Source of the DNA: Edaphobacter modestus
GTDB taxonomy: Bacteria; Acidobacteriota; Terriglobia; Terriglobales; Acidobacteriaceae
Reading direction: 5' to 3'
DNA length: 64,000 nucleotides
Assembly: GCF_004217555.1 (NCBI RefSeq)
Contig: NZ_SHKW01000001.1
Span: 2,728,001 to 2,792,000 of the forward strand
In this document: positions 18,902 through 27,042 of the stretch, piece by piece
Position numbering within the stretch: the stretch's first letter is position 1
How the letters are laid out: each line of letters begins with the position of its first letter
Translations under genes and position numbers: made by a program
Notes under the pieces: model-generated
The model's input: the letters and a program-made list of their open reading frames with translations, nothing else
What the model was told of the DNA's origin: nothing
Database searches by the model: none

Positions 18902-19788
18902 TCAATCCTGCGGCATCGGGTTCAGCAGAAATTCCTTCGTCCCTTGCCACACCCCTCGCAGTGCCTCCCACTCTCTTTTGACAATCCGATTCCCTGTGCG
19001 CAAAACCACAAACGCAGGCATTCCGAGAAAAGCCAGCGGCGAGTTGCGACGGATAAAGCGAAGATCAGACAGGGTCAGCGTCTTCGACATGAAGAAACTC
19101 TCCTTGTTCGGTGCGCTTGCCCCTTCTTTATGAAGAACCGCGGTATCTTCCGCGATGACCATCTTCTACCGCGTCTTCTGCATTCTCAGGCACAGATCCG
19201 CGTCATCGAAGTACATGAAATACCCCTCGCACAGCAGACCTACTTCTTCAAGCATCGCTCTTCGAGCCAGAACGCTCGCAAAGGTCATGTACGAGTTTCC
19301 GATCAAACCGGGCCGGAGCATGGAAATGAGTCGAGTACCCGATCGAGGGCATAACCCTGCCTCCGCCCCATGCCTGTACCTCTGCAGAATTATGGGCGTA
19401 GAACAGGACAGTACCAACCAGTCCTGCCTCTGGGTTCTCGACCGCCCGACGCACCAGCTTCCGCAAAGTATCCGGGGGGCAGACCGTGTCATTGGTCAGC
19501 AGCTAGAAAATTCGTCGGTTCCCTTGAGACCCTCCCGCAACCCCACGTTGCATCCTTTGGAGTAGCCCAGATTCTCTCCGGTCTCAATCACGGTCACTTC
19601 AGGAAACGCCGATCGGATGCGCTCCACGGAATCGTTCGTCGAGCCGTTGTCCACCACGATCGTTTGGAGATTGCGATAATCCTGCTTTCGCAGGGAAGCC
19701 AGGCAATCGACGTGTCCCGCCACCCATTCCAGTTCACGATCACGCAGCAAACGCCAGGGGAGGCTTTTTCTTCTTCGATCATCTTCAC
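18902..19788 (-). pseudogene. Family 2 glycosyltransferase (rhamnosyltransferase-like), multiply broken
   Basis: Pieces of one GT2 protein lie in order in different minus-strand frames. The N-terminus at 19788 gives VCCVIVNWNGWRDT. A frame change near 19705-19715 leads to CLASLRKQDY and VVDNGSTNDSV. A second near 19505-19515 leads to LLTNDTVCPPDTLRKLV. A third around 19285-19330 leads to SVLARRAMLEEVGLL and GYFMYFDDADLCLR. An in-frame TAG (19166-19168) then follows QKTR, where a Trp codon would fit, and the frame continues KMVIAEDT to PMPQD. At least three frameshifts and one nonsense codon make a functional product very unlikely. A working copy would have been about 295 residues. Confidence 0.88.
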
Positions 19789-19809
19789 CTGCAGATCTCT
19801 CCCAACCTT

Positions 19810-20769
19810 TTACTTTATTACAGAGCCCTGAGAAGAGCTATCCTGCGCCTGAAGCTTCACGCCTCGTTCCCGTGCCAACGCCCCCACTCTCTCCCGCAGC
19901 CCCTGCGCATCGAACGGAGCCCGCACCTTGGCGTCATTGTCGAAATAGACATAAACATCGCGCGGCCGTACCTCAGCGTCCGCCGCATCCGCGCGACGCC
20001 CCGCAGGCTGTCCGCCCTGCGCCCAGGTCAAAACACGCTCGGCCCACTCGTCCAGCGCTGCCTCCCCATATCCGCTCGTATACAACTGTTCCGACCCGTG
20101 CAGCCGGCAGTACACAAAGTTCGAGCTCACATCCATCAAAAGCGGCCACTCCACCGTATCCGCGACCACCAGGCCAATGTCGTGCTGCCGTAACAACTCC
20201 ACAAACTCCGGCACCACGAAGCTCTCGTGGCGAATCTCCACCGAATGCCGCAGCGGAGCATCCCTCTTCACGCGAAACCCCGGATCCTCCCGCCTCCGAT
20301 CCGCATGCCTTCGCATCAGGGCCGCTGCTTCGCGATGCGACCTTGGGAGCAACTTGAAGAACGTCTCGAAGCGCTCGCGATCAAATCGCATCTGCGGCGC
20401 GAACTGCCAAAGCAGCGGGCCGAACTTCGCCCCCAGCCGCAGCACGCCACTGCCAAAAAAGTTCGCCAGCGGAACCCTCACCTCACGCAGCTTCAGCATG
20501 TGCGTGATAAAGCGCGACCCCTTCACTGCAAAGACAAAATCCTCCGGAGTCTGCTGCGTCCACTCTGTGAAACTCTCAGGCCGCTGCAGCGAATAAAACG
20601 TTCCGTTGATCTCAACCGTTTCAAAGCTTTGGGCCGCAAACTCCAGTTCCCTCCGCTGCGGAAGTCCCTTCGGATAAAAGATTCCCCGCCACCCCGCATA
20701 CCGCCAGCCGGAGATGCCGATCCGGATCCGACCCGCTTGCCTGCCCTTTGCCGCTGCCGTATGGTTCAT
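19810..20769 (-). CDS. DUF72 domain protein
   Basis: A 319-residue TIM-barrel-like protein of the DUF72 (YecE) family. Family landmarks are the opening IRIGISGWRYAGWRGIFYP, ETVEINGTFYSLQ, FAVKGSRFITHML, FGPLLWQF and the C-terminal VYVYFDNDAK. The biochemical function of the family is not established. Here a basic insert (residues about 145-165) and a Gly/Arg/Ala-rich segment (about 250-265) lengthen it beyond the usual 240-280. It is divergent from the formate-dehydrogenase-like gene, and the two 5' regions are close. Confidence 0.9.
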   Translation of the reverse strand: MNHTAAAKGRQAGRIRIGISGWRYAGWRGIFYPKGLPQRRELEFAAQSFETVEINGTFYSLQRPESFTEWTQQTPEDFVFAVKGSRFITHMLKLREVRVPLANFFGSGVLRLGAKFGPLLWQFAPQMRFDRERFETFFKLLPRSHREAAALMRRHADRRREDPGFRVKRDAPLRHSVEIRHESFVVPEFVELLRQHDIGLVVADTVEWPLLMDVSSNFVYCRLHGSEQLYTSGYGEAALDEWAERVLTWAQGGQPAGRRADAADAEVRPRDVYVYFDNDAKVRAPFDAQGLRERVGALARERGVKLQAQDSSSQGSVIK

Positions 20770-20876
20770 GTCCTCATTGGATGGCTTCCCTTCCAGCGAA
20801 GACCGTAGATTCCGAGCAGGGTCCTCACTACAACTCCACTCAGCAACGCCCCACTTCCACGGAGCATCAGACCGAT

Positions 20877-23800
20877 ATGACTGTCCAACGTCCGCTGCTC
20901 AATACTCCTCGCGACCGTACCCCGAACACCCAAATTACCCTGGATGGTCTCGTCGTCGCCGCACGCACCGGCGACCTGCTCGTCGACGTCATCAACGACT
21001 CCCGCGAGAGCCGGGGGCAGAAACCGCTCCCACAGGTCTGCTACCTCCCACAGATGGGCCCTGTCGAAAGTTGCGATACCTGCATGGTCGAGGTGGATGG
21101 CAAACTGGCGCGCGCCTGCGGAACCCAGATTGTTTCCGGCATGGATGTCGTCACCTCCAGCAATCTCGCCGACATGGCCCAGCGCGAGGCCTTCGACCGC
21201 ATCCTCAAGAACCACATGCTCTACTGTACGGTCTGCGACAACAATAACCAGAACTGCACCATCCACAACACTACTGCCGTTCTTGACGTTAAACACCAGG
21301 TCCGCCCCTACACCCCCAAACCCTACCCCCAGGACCACTCCAACGCCTTCTACCGCTACGACCCCGACCAGTGCATCCTCTGCGGCCGCTGTGTCGAGGC
21401 CTGCCAGGACGTACAGGTCAACGAAACCCTCTCCATCAACTGGGAGAGTGACAATCCGCGCGTGCTCTGGGACGGCGCCGATCCCTACAACGCAAACCAG
21501 ATCGACGGCTCCTCCTGCGTCTCCTGCGGCCACTGCGTCACGGTCTGTCCCTGCAACGCGCTCATGGAAAAATCCATGCTCGGCCACGCCGGCTATCTCA
21601 CCAACCTGCCGCACGAGGTTATCGACGAGATGATCGACGTCGTCAAGGCCGTCGAGCCCCCCATCGGCTACAGCCCCATCCTCGCCATCTCCGACATCGA
21701 ATCCGAGATGCGCCACGCTCGCGTCAAACGCACAAAAACCGTCTGCACCTACTGCGCCGTCGGCTGCAGCTTCGAGGTCTGGACTCGCGATCGCCACATC
21801 CTCAAGATCGAGCCCACCCACGGCCCCGCCAACGGAATCTCCACCTGCATCAAGGGCAAGTTCGCCTGGGGACACATCAACGCCGACGACCGCCTCGTCT
21901 CCCCGCTCCTCCGCAAGGGCGACACCTTCGTCGAGATCTCCTGGGACGAAGCCCTTGACCTCATTCAGCAGAAATTCACCGAGATCAAGCAGCAACACGG
22001 CCCCGACGCCCTCGCCTTCATTGCCTCCTCCAAGTGCACCAACGAGGAGAGCTTCCTCATGCAGAAGCTCGCCCGCGCCGTCATTGGAACAAATAACGTC
22101 GACAACTGCGCCCGCTACTGCCAGAACCCCGCCACCGAGGGCCTGCAGCGCACCGTCGGCTACGGCGGCGACTCCGGCTCCATCTCCGACATCGAGCAGG
22201 CGGGCCTCGTCCTCATCGTCGGGGCCAACCCCGCTGAAAATCATCCCGTCCTCGCCACCCGCGTCAAACGCTCGCACAAGTTCCGCGGCCAGCGCCTCAT
22301 CGTCGCCGACCTGCGGAAGCACGAGATGGCCGAGCGCGCCGACATCTTCTTCCGGCCCAACCCCGCCACCGACTCCGCGTGGCTCAACGGCGTCGCCAGG
22401 TACATCCTCGACCACAACCTCCACCAGCCCCAGTTCATCCAGCAGTGGGTCCACCACTTCGACGAGTACAAAAAGTCCCTCGAGCCCTTCACCCTCGAAC
22501 ACACCGAGCGCATCACCGGCATCCCCCAGGCCACCCTCATCACCGTCGCCAACGAGATCGCCGCCGCCGATGGCGTCTGCATCCTCTTCGCCATGGGCGT
22601 CACCCAGCACACCAGCGGCTCCGACACCTCCACCGCGCTCTCCAACCTTCTCCTGCTCACCGGAAACTACATGCGCCCCGGCGCCGGTGCCTATCCTCTT
22701 CGCGGACATAACAACGTTCAGGGCGCCAGCGACTTCGGCTCCATGCCCAACCTCTTCCCCGGCTACCAGAAGGTCGACGACGAAGACGTCCGCGCAAAGT
22801 TCGAGGCCGCCTGGGGAGTCACCCTTCCCACCACCACCGGCAAAGACAATCACCAGATGATCGACGCCATCCTCGAAGGCGGACTCAAGTCCCTCTACAT
22901 CAAGGGCGAGGACACCATCACCTCGGACTCCAACGCCAACTACGTCGCCACCGCACTCTCCAAACTCGACTTCTTCATCGTGCAGGACATCAACTTCTCC
23001 GAGACCTGCCGCTACGCCGACCTCGTCCTTCCCGCCGCCGCCTCGCTCGAAAAAGACGGAACCTTCGTCTCCACCGAGCGCCGCATCCAGCGCATCTACA
23101 AGGCCCTCGATCCTCTCGGCGAATCCAAAGCCGACTGGCAGATCATCCAGCTCATCGCCAACCGCCTCGGAGGCAACTGGAAGTACACTCACCCCTCCGA
23201 CATCATGGACGAGATCGCCTCCCTCACTCCGCTCTTCGCCGGCGTTACCTATGAGCGACTCGAAGGCTTCAAGAGCCTCCAGTGGCCGGTCGAGCCCGAC
23301 GGCAAAGACACCCCGCTCCTCTTCACCGAGAGATTCAATTTCCCCGACGGCAAGGCGCGCTTCTACCCCATCGAGTACCGCGGTCCCTCCGAGGCGCAGG
23401 ACAGCATCTACGACCTTCATCTCAACAACGGCCGCCTGCTCGAGCACTTCGAGCAGGGTTCGATGACCCGCCGCACCCCTGGCATCCACGCCATGACCCC
23501 AGACAACTTCGTCGAGGTCTCCCCTGAGCTCGCCCGCGAGCGCGGCGTCACCACCGGAACTCACGTCAAACTTCGCTCGCCCTACGGCGAGGTTCGCGTC
23601 CAGGTCCTCGTCACCGACCGGGTCGAGGGCAAGCAGCTCTACATGCCCCTCAACTCCGTCGACGAACCCGTCAACCGCCTCACCAGCAGCTACACCGACC
23701 GGGCCACGCACACGCCGGCCTTCAAGGAGACGGCCGTCAACATGACCATCCTCCCCAACCAGGCCGCGCACGAAGACAAGGGCCCGCTCCCCCGAGGAAA

Positions 23801-23930
23801 CTTCCGCTTCGGAACCCGCACGCCCCAGAACGGAGTGGAGATCGAACGCAAATGGGCACGTCCCGATTACTACCTTCCCGGCACCGGTGCCGGAGATAAG
23901 CTGGTGCAAATCGCCTCCAGAAAGGTCTGA
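20877..23930 (+). CDS. Formate dehydrogenase-like molybdoenzyme, alpha subunit (FdhF/YrhE type)
   Basis: A 1,017-residue multidomain protein. Order: a 2Fe-2S domain (CYLPQMGPVESCDTCMVEV), a Cys/His cluster (CTVCDNNNQNC), two 4Fe-4S ferredoxin motifs (CILCGRCVEAC, CVSCGHCVTVC), then the molybdopterin domain with CTYCAVGC and the presumed Mo ligand C415 in NCARYCQNPATEG, and a C-terminal MGD-binding domain. In well-studied formate dehydrogenases the Mo-ligand Cys/Sec is followed by His; here Q416 follows, as I recall for the Bacillus YrhE/YjgC branch. Start ATG 20877 (GGAG at 20861) places the 2Fe-2S domain correctly. The DUF1641 partner follows. Confidence 0.9.
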   Translation: MTVQRPLLNTPRDRTPNTQITLDGLVVAARTGDLLVDVINDSRESRGQKPLPQVCYLPQMGPVESCDTCMVEVDGKLARACGTQIVSGMDVVTSSNLADMAQREAFDRILKNHMLYCTVCDNNNQNCTIHNTTAVLDVKHQVRPYTPKPYPQDHSNAFYRYDPDQCILCGRCVEACQDVQVNETLSINWESDNPRVLWDGADPYNANQIDGSSCVSCGHCVTVCPCNALMEKSMLGHAGYLTNLPHEVIDEMIDVVKAVEPPIGYSPILAISDIESEMRHARVKRTKTVCTYCAVGCSFEVWTRDRHILKIEPTHGPANGISTCIKGKFAWGHINADDRLVSPLLRKGDTFVEISWDEALDLIQQKFTEIKQQHGPDALAFIASSKCTNEESFLMQKLARAVIGTNNVDNCARYCQNPATEGLQRTVGYGGDSGSISDIEQAGLVLIVGANPAENHPVLATRVKRSHKFRGQRLIVADLRKHEMAERADIFFRPNPATDSAWLNGVARYILDHNLHQPQFIQQWVHHFDEYKKSLEPFTLEHTERITGIPQATLITVANEIAAADGVCILFAMGVTQHTSGSDTSTALSNLLLLTGNYMRPGAGAYPLRGHNNVQGASDFGSMPNLFPGYQKVDDEDVRAKFEAAWGVTLPTTTGKDNHQMIDAILEGGLKSLYIKGEDTITSDSNANYVATALSKLDFFIVQDINFSETCRYADLVLPAAASLEKDGTFVSTERRIQRIYKALDPLGESKADWQIIQLIANRLGGNWKYTHPSDIMDEIASLTPLFAGVTYERLEGFKSLQWPVEPDGKDTPLLFTERFNFPDGKARFYPIEYRGPSEAQDSIYDLHLNNGRLLEHFEQGSMTRRTPGIHAMTPDNFVEVSPELARERGVTTGTHVKLRSPYGEVRVQVLVTDRVEGKQLYMPLNSVDEPVNRLTSSYTDRATHTPAFKETAVNMTILPNQAAHEDKGPLPRGNFRFGTRTPQNGVEIERKWARPDYYLPGTGAGDKLVQIASRKV

Positions 23931-23937
23931 TCTGCAT

Positions 23938-24000
23938 CAACCGTATCAACGTCATCGCCAACCGTATCAACGTCATTCTGAGCGCAGCAAAGAATCTCAG
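23938..24000. repeat. 18-bp direct repeat plus dispersed 'cattctgagc' repeat
   Basis: CAACCGTATCAACGTCAT occurs at 23938-23955 and again at 23959-23976. It runs into GTCATTCTGAGCGCAGCAAA and then GAATCTCAG. The last part resembles a dispersed intergenic element common in acidobacterial genomes (recalled, not searched). It fills the gap between the fdh-like gene and the DUF1641 gene. Confidence 0.7.
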
Positions 24001-24047
24001 TATTTCTTCCGCTCCGCCGTAAACTTCGATTCACCCAAGGAATCCGC

Positions 24048-24506
24048 ATGGCTAACCCGCTCAGCTTCAAACCCCAGCCCGTCGATCCGCACCTGGAGCT
24101 CGAGCGCCGCCTCGCCCGTGCCCCGCGCGAGCACGCCGAAGCTCTGTTAGTCGTCTACGACGTCATTCAGGCCGCCCATGATAACGGCACCCTGGACGCG
24201 ATCCACGGTCTCATCACGGCGCGCGACAAAATTGCAGGACGCCTCGCCGAAGCCGCAAACACCGAGGAAGGAAAGGCCGCTCTGCTCAACCTCCTTGAAG
24301 CGGCAAAGGTGCTCGCCTCCCTCGATCCCGAGTTGCTGGCGCCACTCGCCGATGTCGTGCGGCAGAGCTCCGAAGAGTACCGTCGCGAGAGCACTCCGCC
24401 CTCAGCCTGGCAGCTCCTTCGTCGCGCCACCAGCGCAGATGGACGGCGCGGACTCTCCCTCTTCACGCTTGTACTCACCAATCTCGGCAGGTCGTTCAAG
24501 CGGTAA
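24048..24506 (+). CDS. DUF1641 protein (YrhD-like), partner of the formate-dehydrogenase-like enzyme
   Basis: A 152-residue protein that is mostly helical, with no membrane segment or signal. The segments HDNGTLDAIHGLITARDKI and AALLNLLEAAKVLASLDPELLAPL match DUF1641. In Bacillus the gene pair yrhE-yrhD has the same order, an FdhF-like enzyme then DUF1641, so the two products probably work together; the exact role is unknown. It lies 117 bases after the fdh-like gene, separated by the repeats at 23938-24000. ATG at 24048 is the natural start. Confidence 0.82.
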   Translation: MANPLSFKPQPVDPHLELERRLARAPREHAEALLVVYDVIQAAHDNGTLDAIHGLITARDKIAGRLAEAANTEEGKAALLNLLEAAKVLASLDPELLAPLADVVRQSSEEYRRESTPPSAWQLLRRATSADGRRGLSLFTLVLTNLGRSFKR

Positions 24507-24507
24507 G

Positions 24508-24737
24508 ATGAGCCGAAAGCCCGCAAAGAAGCCCCGTGCCGAAGTCCACCAAACTCCGCCGATCCTCCTTCGCACCCATCGCCAGGGCGACATTGGCTGG
24601 GTCATCGAACGCCACGGCGCGCTCTATTCGTCCGTCGCATCGATGAGCGCGAAGGCTACCGGCTTATGCACGAAAAGCCGTACACTGCCTTCGGAAAAGA
24701 TTTGATCTCTCAGGACTGGCAGCTCGATCTCTTGTAA
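24508..24737 (+). pseudogene. Remnant of a GNAT-type acetyltransferase gene (internal deletion)
   Basis: The ATG at 24508 opens a frame reading PPILLRTHRQGDIGWVIERH then GALYS, the usual N-terminus of a GNAT domain. After 'GALYS' the frame changes character and stops at TGA near 24707. In another frame the same stretch reads RRIDEREGYRLMHEKPYTAF and then GKDLISQDWQLDLL, ending at TAA 24735-24737, which is the usual C-terminus of the same family. About 90 central residues are missing. This is best explained by an internal deletion with loss of frame. A short expressed peptide cannot be excluded. Confidence 0.72.
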
Positions 24738-24751
24738 CCGAGGAGCTCTCC

Positions 24752-25135
24752 ATGCTCGCACAGACTCAACTTATCGGCTTCATCCCCACCGTCGATGCCG
24801 ACCGCGCCCGCAAATTCTACGTCGATACCCTCGGACTCACCTTCGTCTCCGACGATGAGTTCGCTATCGTCGTCCGCTCCGGTGGCATCGACATCCGCAT
24901 CTCCCGTATCGCGGCATTCAATCCGTCTCCTCACACCATCCTTGGCTGGAAGGTCCCGTCGATCGATGCCTCCGTCCAGCAGTTTGCCGCTGCCGGAATC
25001 AAATTTGAACGCTATCCCTTCCTCGAACAGGACGCCTCCGGTATCTGGACCGCTCCCGACGGTGCCGCCAAGGTCGCCTGGTTCAAAGACCCTGACGGCA
25101 ACGTCCTCTCGCTCTCTCAACACGCCAGTGTCTGA
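24752..25135 (+). CDS. VOC-family (glyoxalase/bleomycin-resistance fold) protein
   Basis: A 127-residue single VOC-domain protein: FIPTVDADRARKFYVDTLGLTF at the start (first half shown by DADRARKFYVDTLGL) and WFKDPDGNVLSLSQ at the end. The C-terminal FKDPDGN turn is typical, but the usual first metal ligand (His in the first strand) is replaced by Ile/Pro, so metal binding is doubtful. The function is unknown. ATG at 24752 follows a good AGGAG site. It lies next to the GNAT remnant. Confidence 0.85.
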   Translation: MLAQTQLIGFIPTVDADRARKFYVDTLGLTFVSDDEFAIVVRSGGIDIRISRIAAFNPSPHTILGWKVPSIDASVQQFAAAGIKFERYPFLEQDASGIWTAPDGAAKVAWFKDPDGNVLSLSQHASV

Positions 25136-25136
25136 C

Positions 25137-26027
25137 TCAGTGAACTCGCGTCAACTTCGTAAAAGGACCTGCCGCGCTCGGCCCTGCTCCGCTCTCGATC
25201 CAACTCTCGTCCGAAGACAGTTTGCCTGCGAAGGTTCGCGAACAACATGCGCCTGAGTACGCCCCAAACTCAAACAGGACACCTCGTTCCCCCGCTCGTT
25301 GAACCTTAAGACGGTCGCCATAGATCTCAAAAAGACGGTGAGGCTGAATCCCTGGCGCCAATCGAACCGTACCCGGAATCTGCAGTATGTCCGACCAACC
25401 GACAAACTGGCCCGGAGCCTGCTCCCCAATGTGGACCACTCTGCTCATAAATCCAACTGAACTCCACGAGCCCGTGATCGCATTGTGCGTCTTCATTCCC
25501 GCCTCCGGACGCTCCAGCGTCACCTGCTCATCGAAGCTTCCACGACGGAAACGTCCCACCCAGAAATCGCCTTCCTGTTTCGTCAGGTTCAGATCTACAG
25601 CTGGCATACTTGCAACTGGCGGAACGAAGTGCAACTCCAGATGTCCATCCTCAAGTTTCACCTGTGCCGCGCGCGCATGGTCCGAGAAATAACCTTCTTC
25701 TCCAAAGGTGAACTCGGCTCCCTTCTGCTCATACACGCCAAGATCCAGAGACTCCCATTGCTGCTCTACTCCGGCAAGGGTCTGGTGGTCCGATGTCGCA
25801 TCCGGTGCCACCGAAGTCCACAACACCATGTGAATCCCGACAAAGCCGCCGTGTCCGTTCGGAGTCTCCCATAACCCCGACAATCCCTCCGGATCAGTCA
25901 CAACCCTGCCCCGATAAGGACTCCCCTCTGGTGAAGTGCCCGTCTGCGCTGGAGCCGAGAGAGCGCCGGCAACGGTAATAACCGCGCAGAGAATCGTCTG
26001 CCAACTCAACCCACCACGCTGTCCCAT
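25137..26027 (-). CDS. Secreted hypothetical protein
   Basis: A 296-residue protein with a signal peptide (TILCAVITVAGALSAPAQT) and no other recognised domain. It is rich in beta strands and aromatics, with an ACCSRTF cysteine pair near the C-terminus. Its stop is one base after the VOC gene stop on the other strand (convergent). On the same strand, 17 bases separate it from the MarR gene upstream, so it could be the third gene of that transcription unit. It may then also be controlled by the operator at 26950-26983; this is inferred. Confidence 0.72.
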   Translation of the reverse strand: MGQRGGLSWQTILCAVITVAGALSAPAQTGTSPEGSPYRGRVVTDPEGLSGLWETPNGHGGFVGIHMVLWTSVAPDATSDHQTLAGVEQQWESLDLGVYEQKGAEFTFGEEGYFSDHARAAQVKLEDGHLELHFVPPVASMPAVDLNLTKQEGDFWVGRFRRGSFDEQVTLERPEAGMKTHNAITGSWSSVGFMSRVVHIGEQAPGQFVGWSDILQIPGTVRLAPGIQPHRLFEIYGDRLKVQRAGERGVLFEFGAYSGACCSRTFAGKLSSDESWIESGAGPSAAGPFTKLTRVH

Positions 26028-26043
26028 GCCTCCACAGACACCG

Positions 26044-26514
26044 CTAGCCGCCCTTTCGTTCCCCGGCTCTCGCCACCGCCCGCGTCATCGTCTCCAGGCT
26101 CGACCACATCGCCGCCCACTCCCTCTCCGTCATTCCATCGCGAAACCTCTCCCCTGCCCTGCGCCAGGCCGGCTTCGCCTCACGCAGCCGGACCCTTCCC
26201 TCCGCAGTCAGAGACACACATCTCCGTCTGGCATCCTTTCCCGCGACCGACTCCACCCATCCCTTCTCCCGCAATACCTTCAGATTCCGCGAGAGCGTCG
26301 TCTTGTCCATCCCCAGCATCTGCCCCAGCGCGGCCTGTCCCTTGTCCTTCGCCGTATCCAGCGCCAGCAGCAACGCAAACTGTGCCGCCTCGATGCCTGC
26401 CTCCGACAGACAGGCATCGTAGAACTGCGTCATCAACCGGGCCGTGCGCCTCGTCGCCGCCAGCGCGCACGATAAACCTCCGCTTGACGCGTCATCCGTT
26501 CGTCTTCCGTTCAT
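26044..26514 (-). CDS. MarR-family transcriptional regulator
   Basis: A 156-residue winged-helix regulator. The helix-turn-helix and wing are visible as GQAALGQMLGMDKTTLSRNLKVLREKGWVES followed by KDARRRCVSLTAEG, standard for MarR (first part shown by LGMDKTTLSRNLKVLREKG). The flanking helices would make the dimer interface. It follows a secreted YCII-like gene by nine bases on the same strand, so both should be expressed together. The double palindrome upstream of that gene is a good candidate for autoregulation. The ligand is unknown. Confidence 0.92.
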   Translation of the reverse strand: MNGRRTDDASSGGLSCALAATRRTARLMTQFYDACLSEAGIEAAQFALLLALDTAKDKGQAALGQMLGMDKTTLSRNLKVLREKGWVESVAGKDARRRCVSLTAEGRVRLREAKPAWRRAGERFRDGMTEREWAAMWSSLETMTRAVARAGERKGG

Positions 26515-26523
26515 TTCTTAACC

Positions 26524-26934
26524 CTACTTCGTTCCTGTCTCTCCCGTCTGAGGCTTCATCAACAGCCGCATAGGAGACAACGGGCCCACTGGAATAAATT
26601 CCAGATCAACCATCCCCGCCTTGTCCAGCGGCAGACTCCCCATAATCGCCTTCGCCTCCTCCACGGTATTGCAGCGCAGAAAGAAGACAACCCCCTTGCC
26701 ATCGGCGCGCGAGTACCACTGATCGATCTTTCCATCCAGATACAACAGCATCGTCTCCCGTGCCTCCTCCGGAAGCACCTTCATCAAATCGGACACACTG
26801 ACACTCGGCTTACGGGTAAGCAGCACCATCACATCGGTTACCGGCACGGGAGGAGGCGCAGGCATCGCAGCACCCTGTGCCTGCGCATGCATACCCACAC
26901 CAAGAACGAGAGCAGAAAGACTGAGAAGATTCAC
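26524..26934 (-). CDS. Secreted YCII-like small protein
   Basis: A 136-residue protein starting at GTG 26934, with AAGGAG seven bases upstream. It has a signal peptide (LLSLSALVLGVGMHAQAQG) followed by a ferredoxin-like alpha/beta segment (DGKGVVFFLRCNTVEEAKAI, SLPLDKAGMVDLEFIPVGP) resembling YCII or muconolactone-isomerase-like domains. The function is not known. It is the first gene of a unit with the MarR regulator. Two palindromes lie 16-49 bases upstream, so it is the likely main target of that regulator. Confidence 0.72.
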   Translation of the reverse strand: MNLLSLSALVLGVGMHAQAQGAAMPAPPPVPVTDVMVLLTRKPSVSVSDLMKVLPEEARETMLLYLDGKIDQWYSRADGKGVVFFLRCNTVEEAKAIMGSLPLDKAGMVDLEFIPVGPLSPMRLLMKPQTGETGTK

Positions 26935-26949
26935 GGAAGCGCTCCTTCA

Positions 26950-26983
26950 GTTGCACATGCAACTGTTTAGTTGCAGATGCAAC
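26950..26983. promoter_or_regulatory. Double palindromic operator, probable MarR site
   Basis: Two perfect 14-base palindromes, GTTGCACATGCAAC (26950-26963) and GTTGCAGATGCAAC (26970-26983), have half-site GTTGCA and two-base centres. Their centres are 20 bases apart, about two helical turns, which fits two regulator dimers on one DNA face. They lie just before the ribosome site of the YCII-like gene and 60-93 bases upstream of divergent kdsA. The linked MarR protein is the obvious candidate to bind them. Confidence 0.8.
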
Positions 26984-27042
26984 CTTAAAGTGAGGGCTTC
27001 AAAAACTTTCAGCCTATTCTTCGCCGTGGTCAAATAATCCTT

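Noticed and set aside
20766..23909. 1,047-codon open frame on the minus strand opposite the fdh-like gene
   Set aside because: It mirrors the high-GC third-position bias of the true plus-strand gene, gives a Val/Gly/Glu-rich sequence with no domains, and overlaps a gene with clear motifs.
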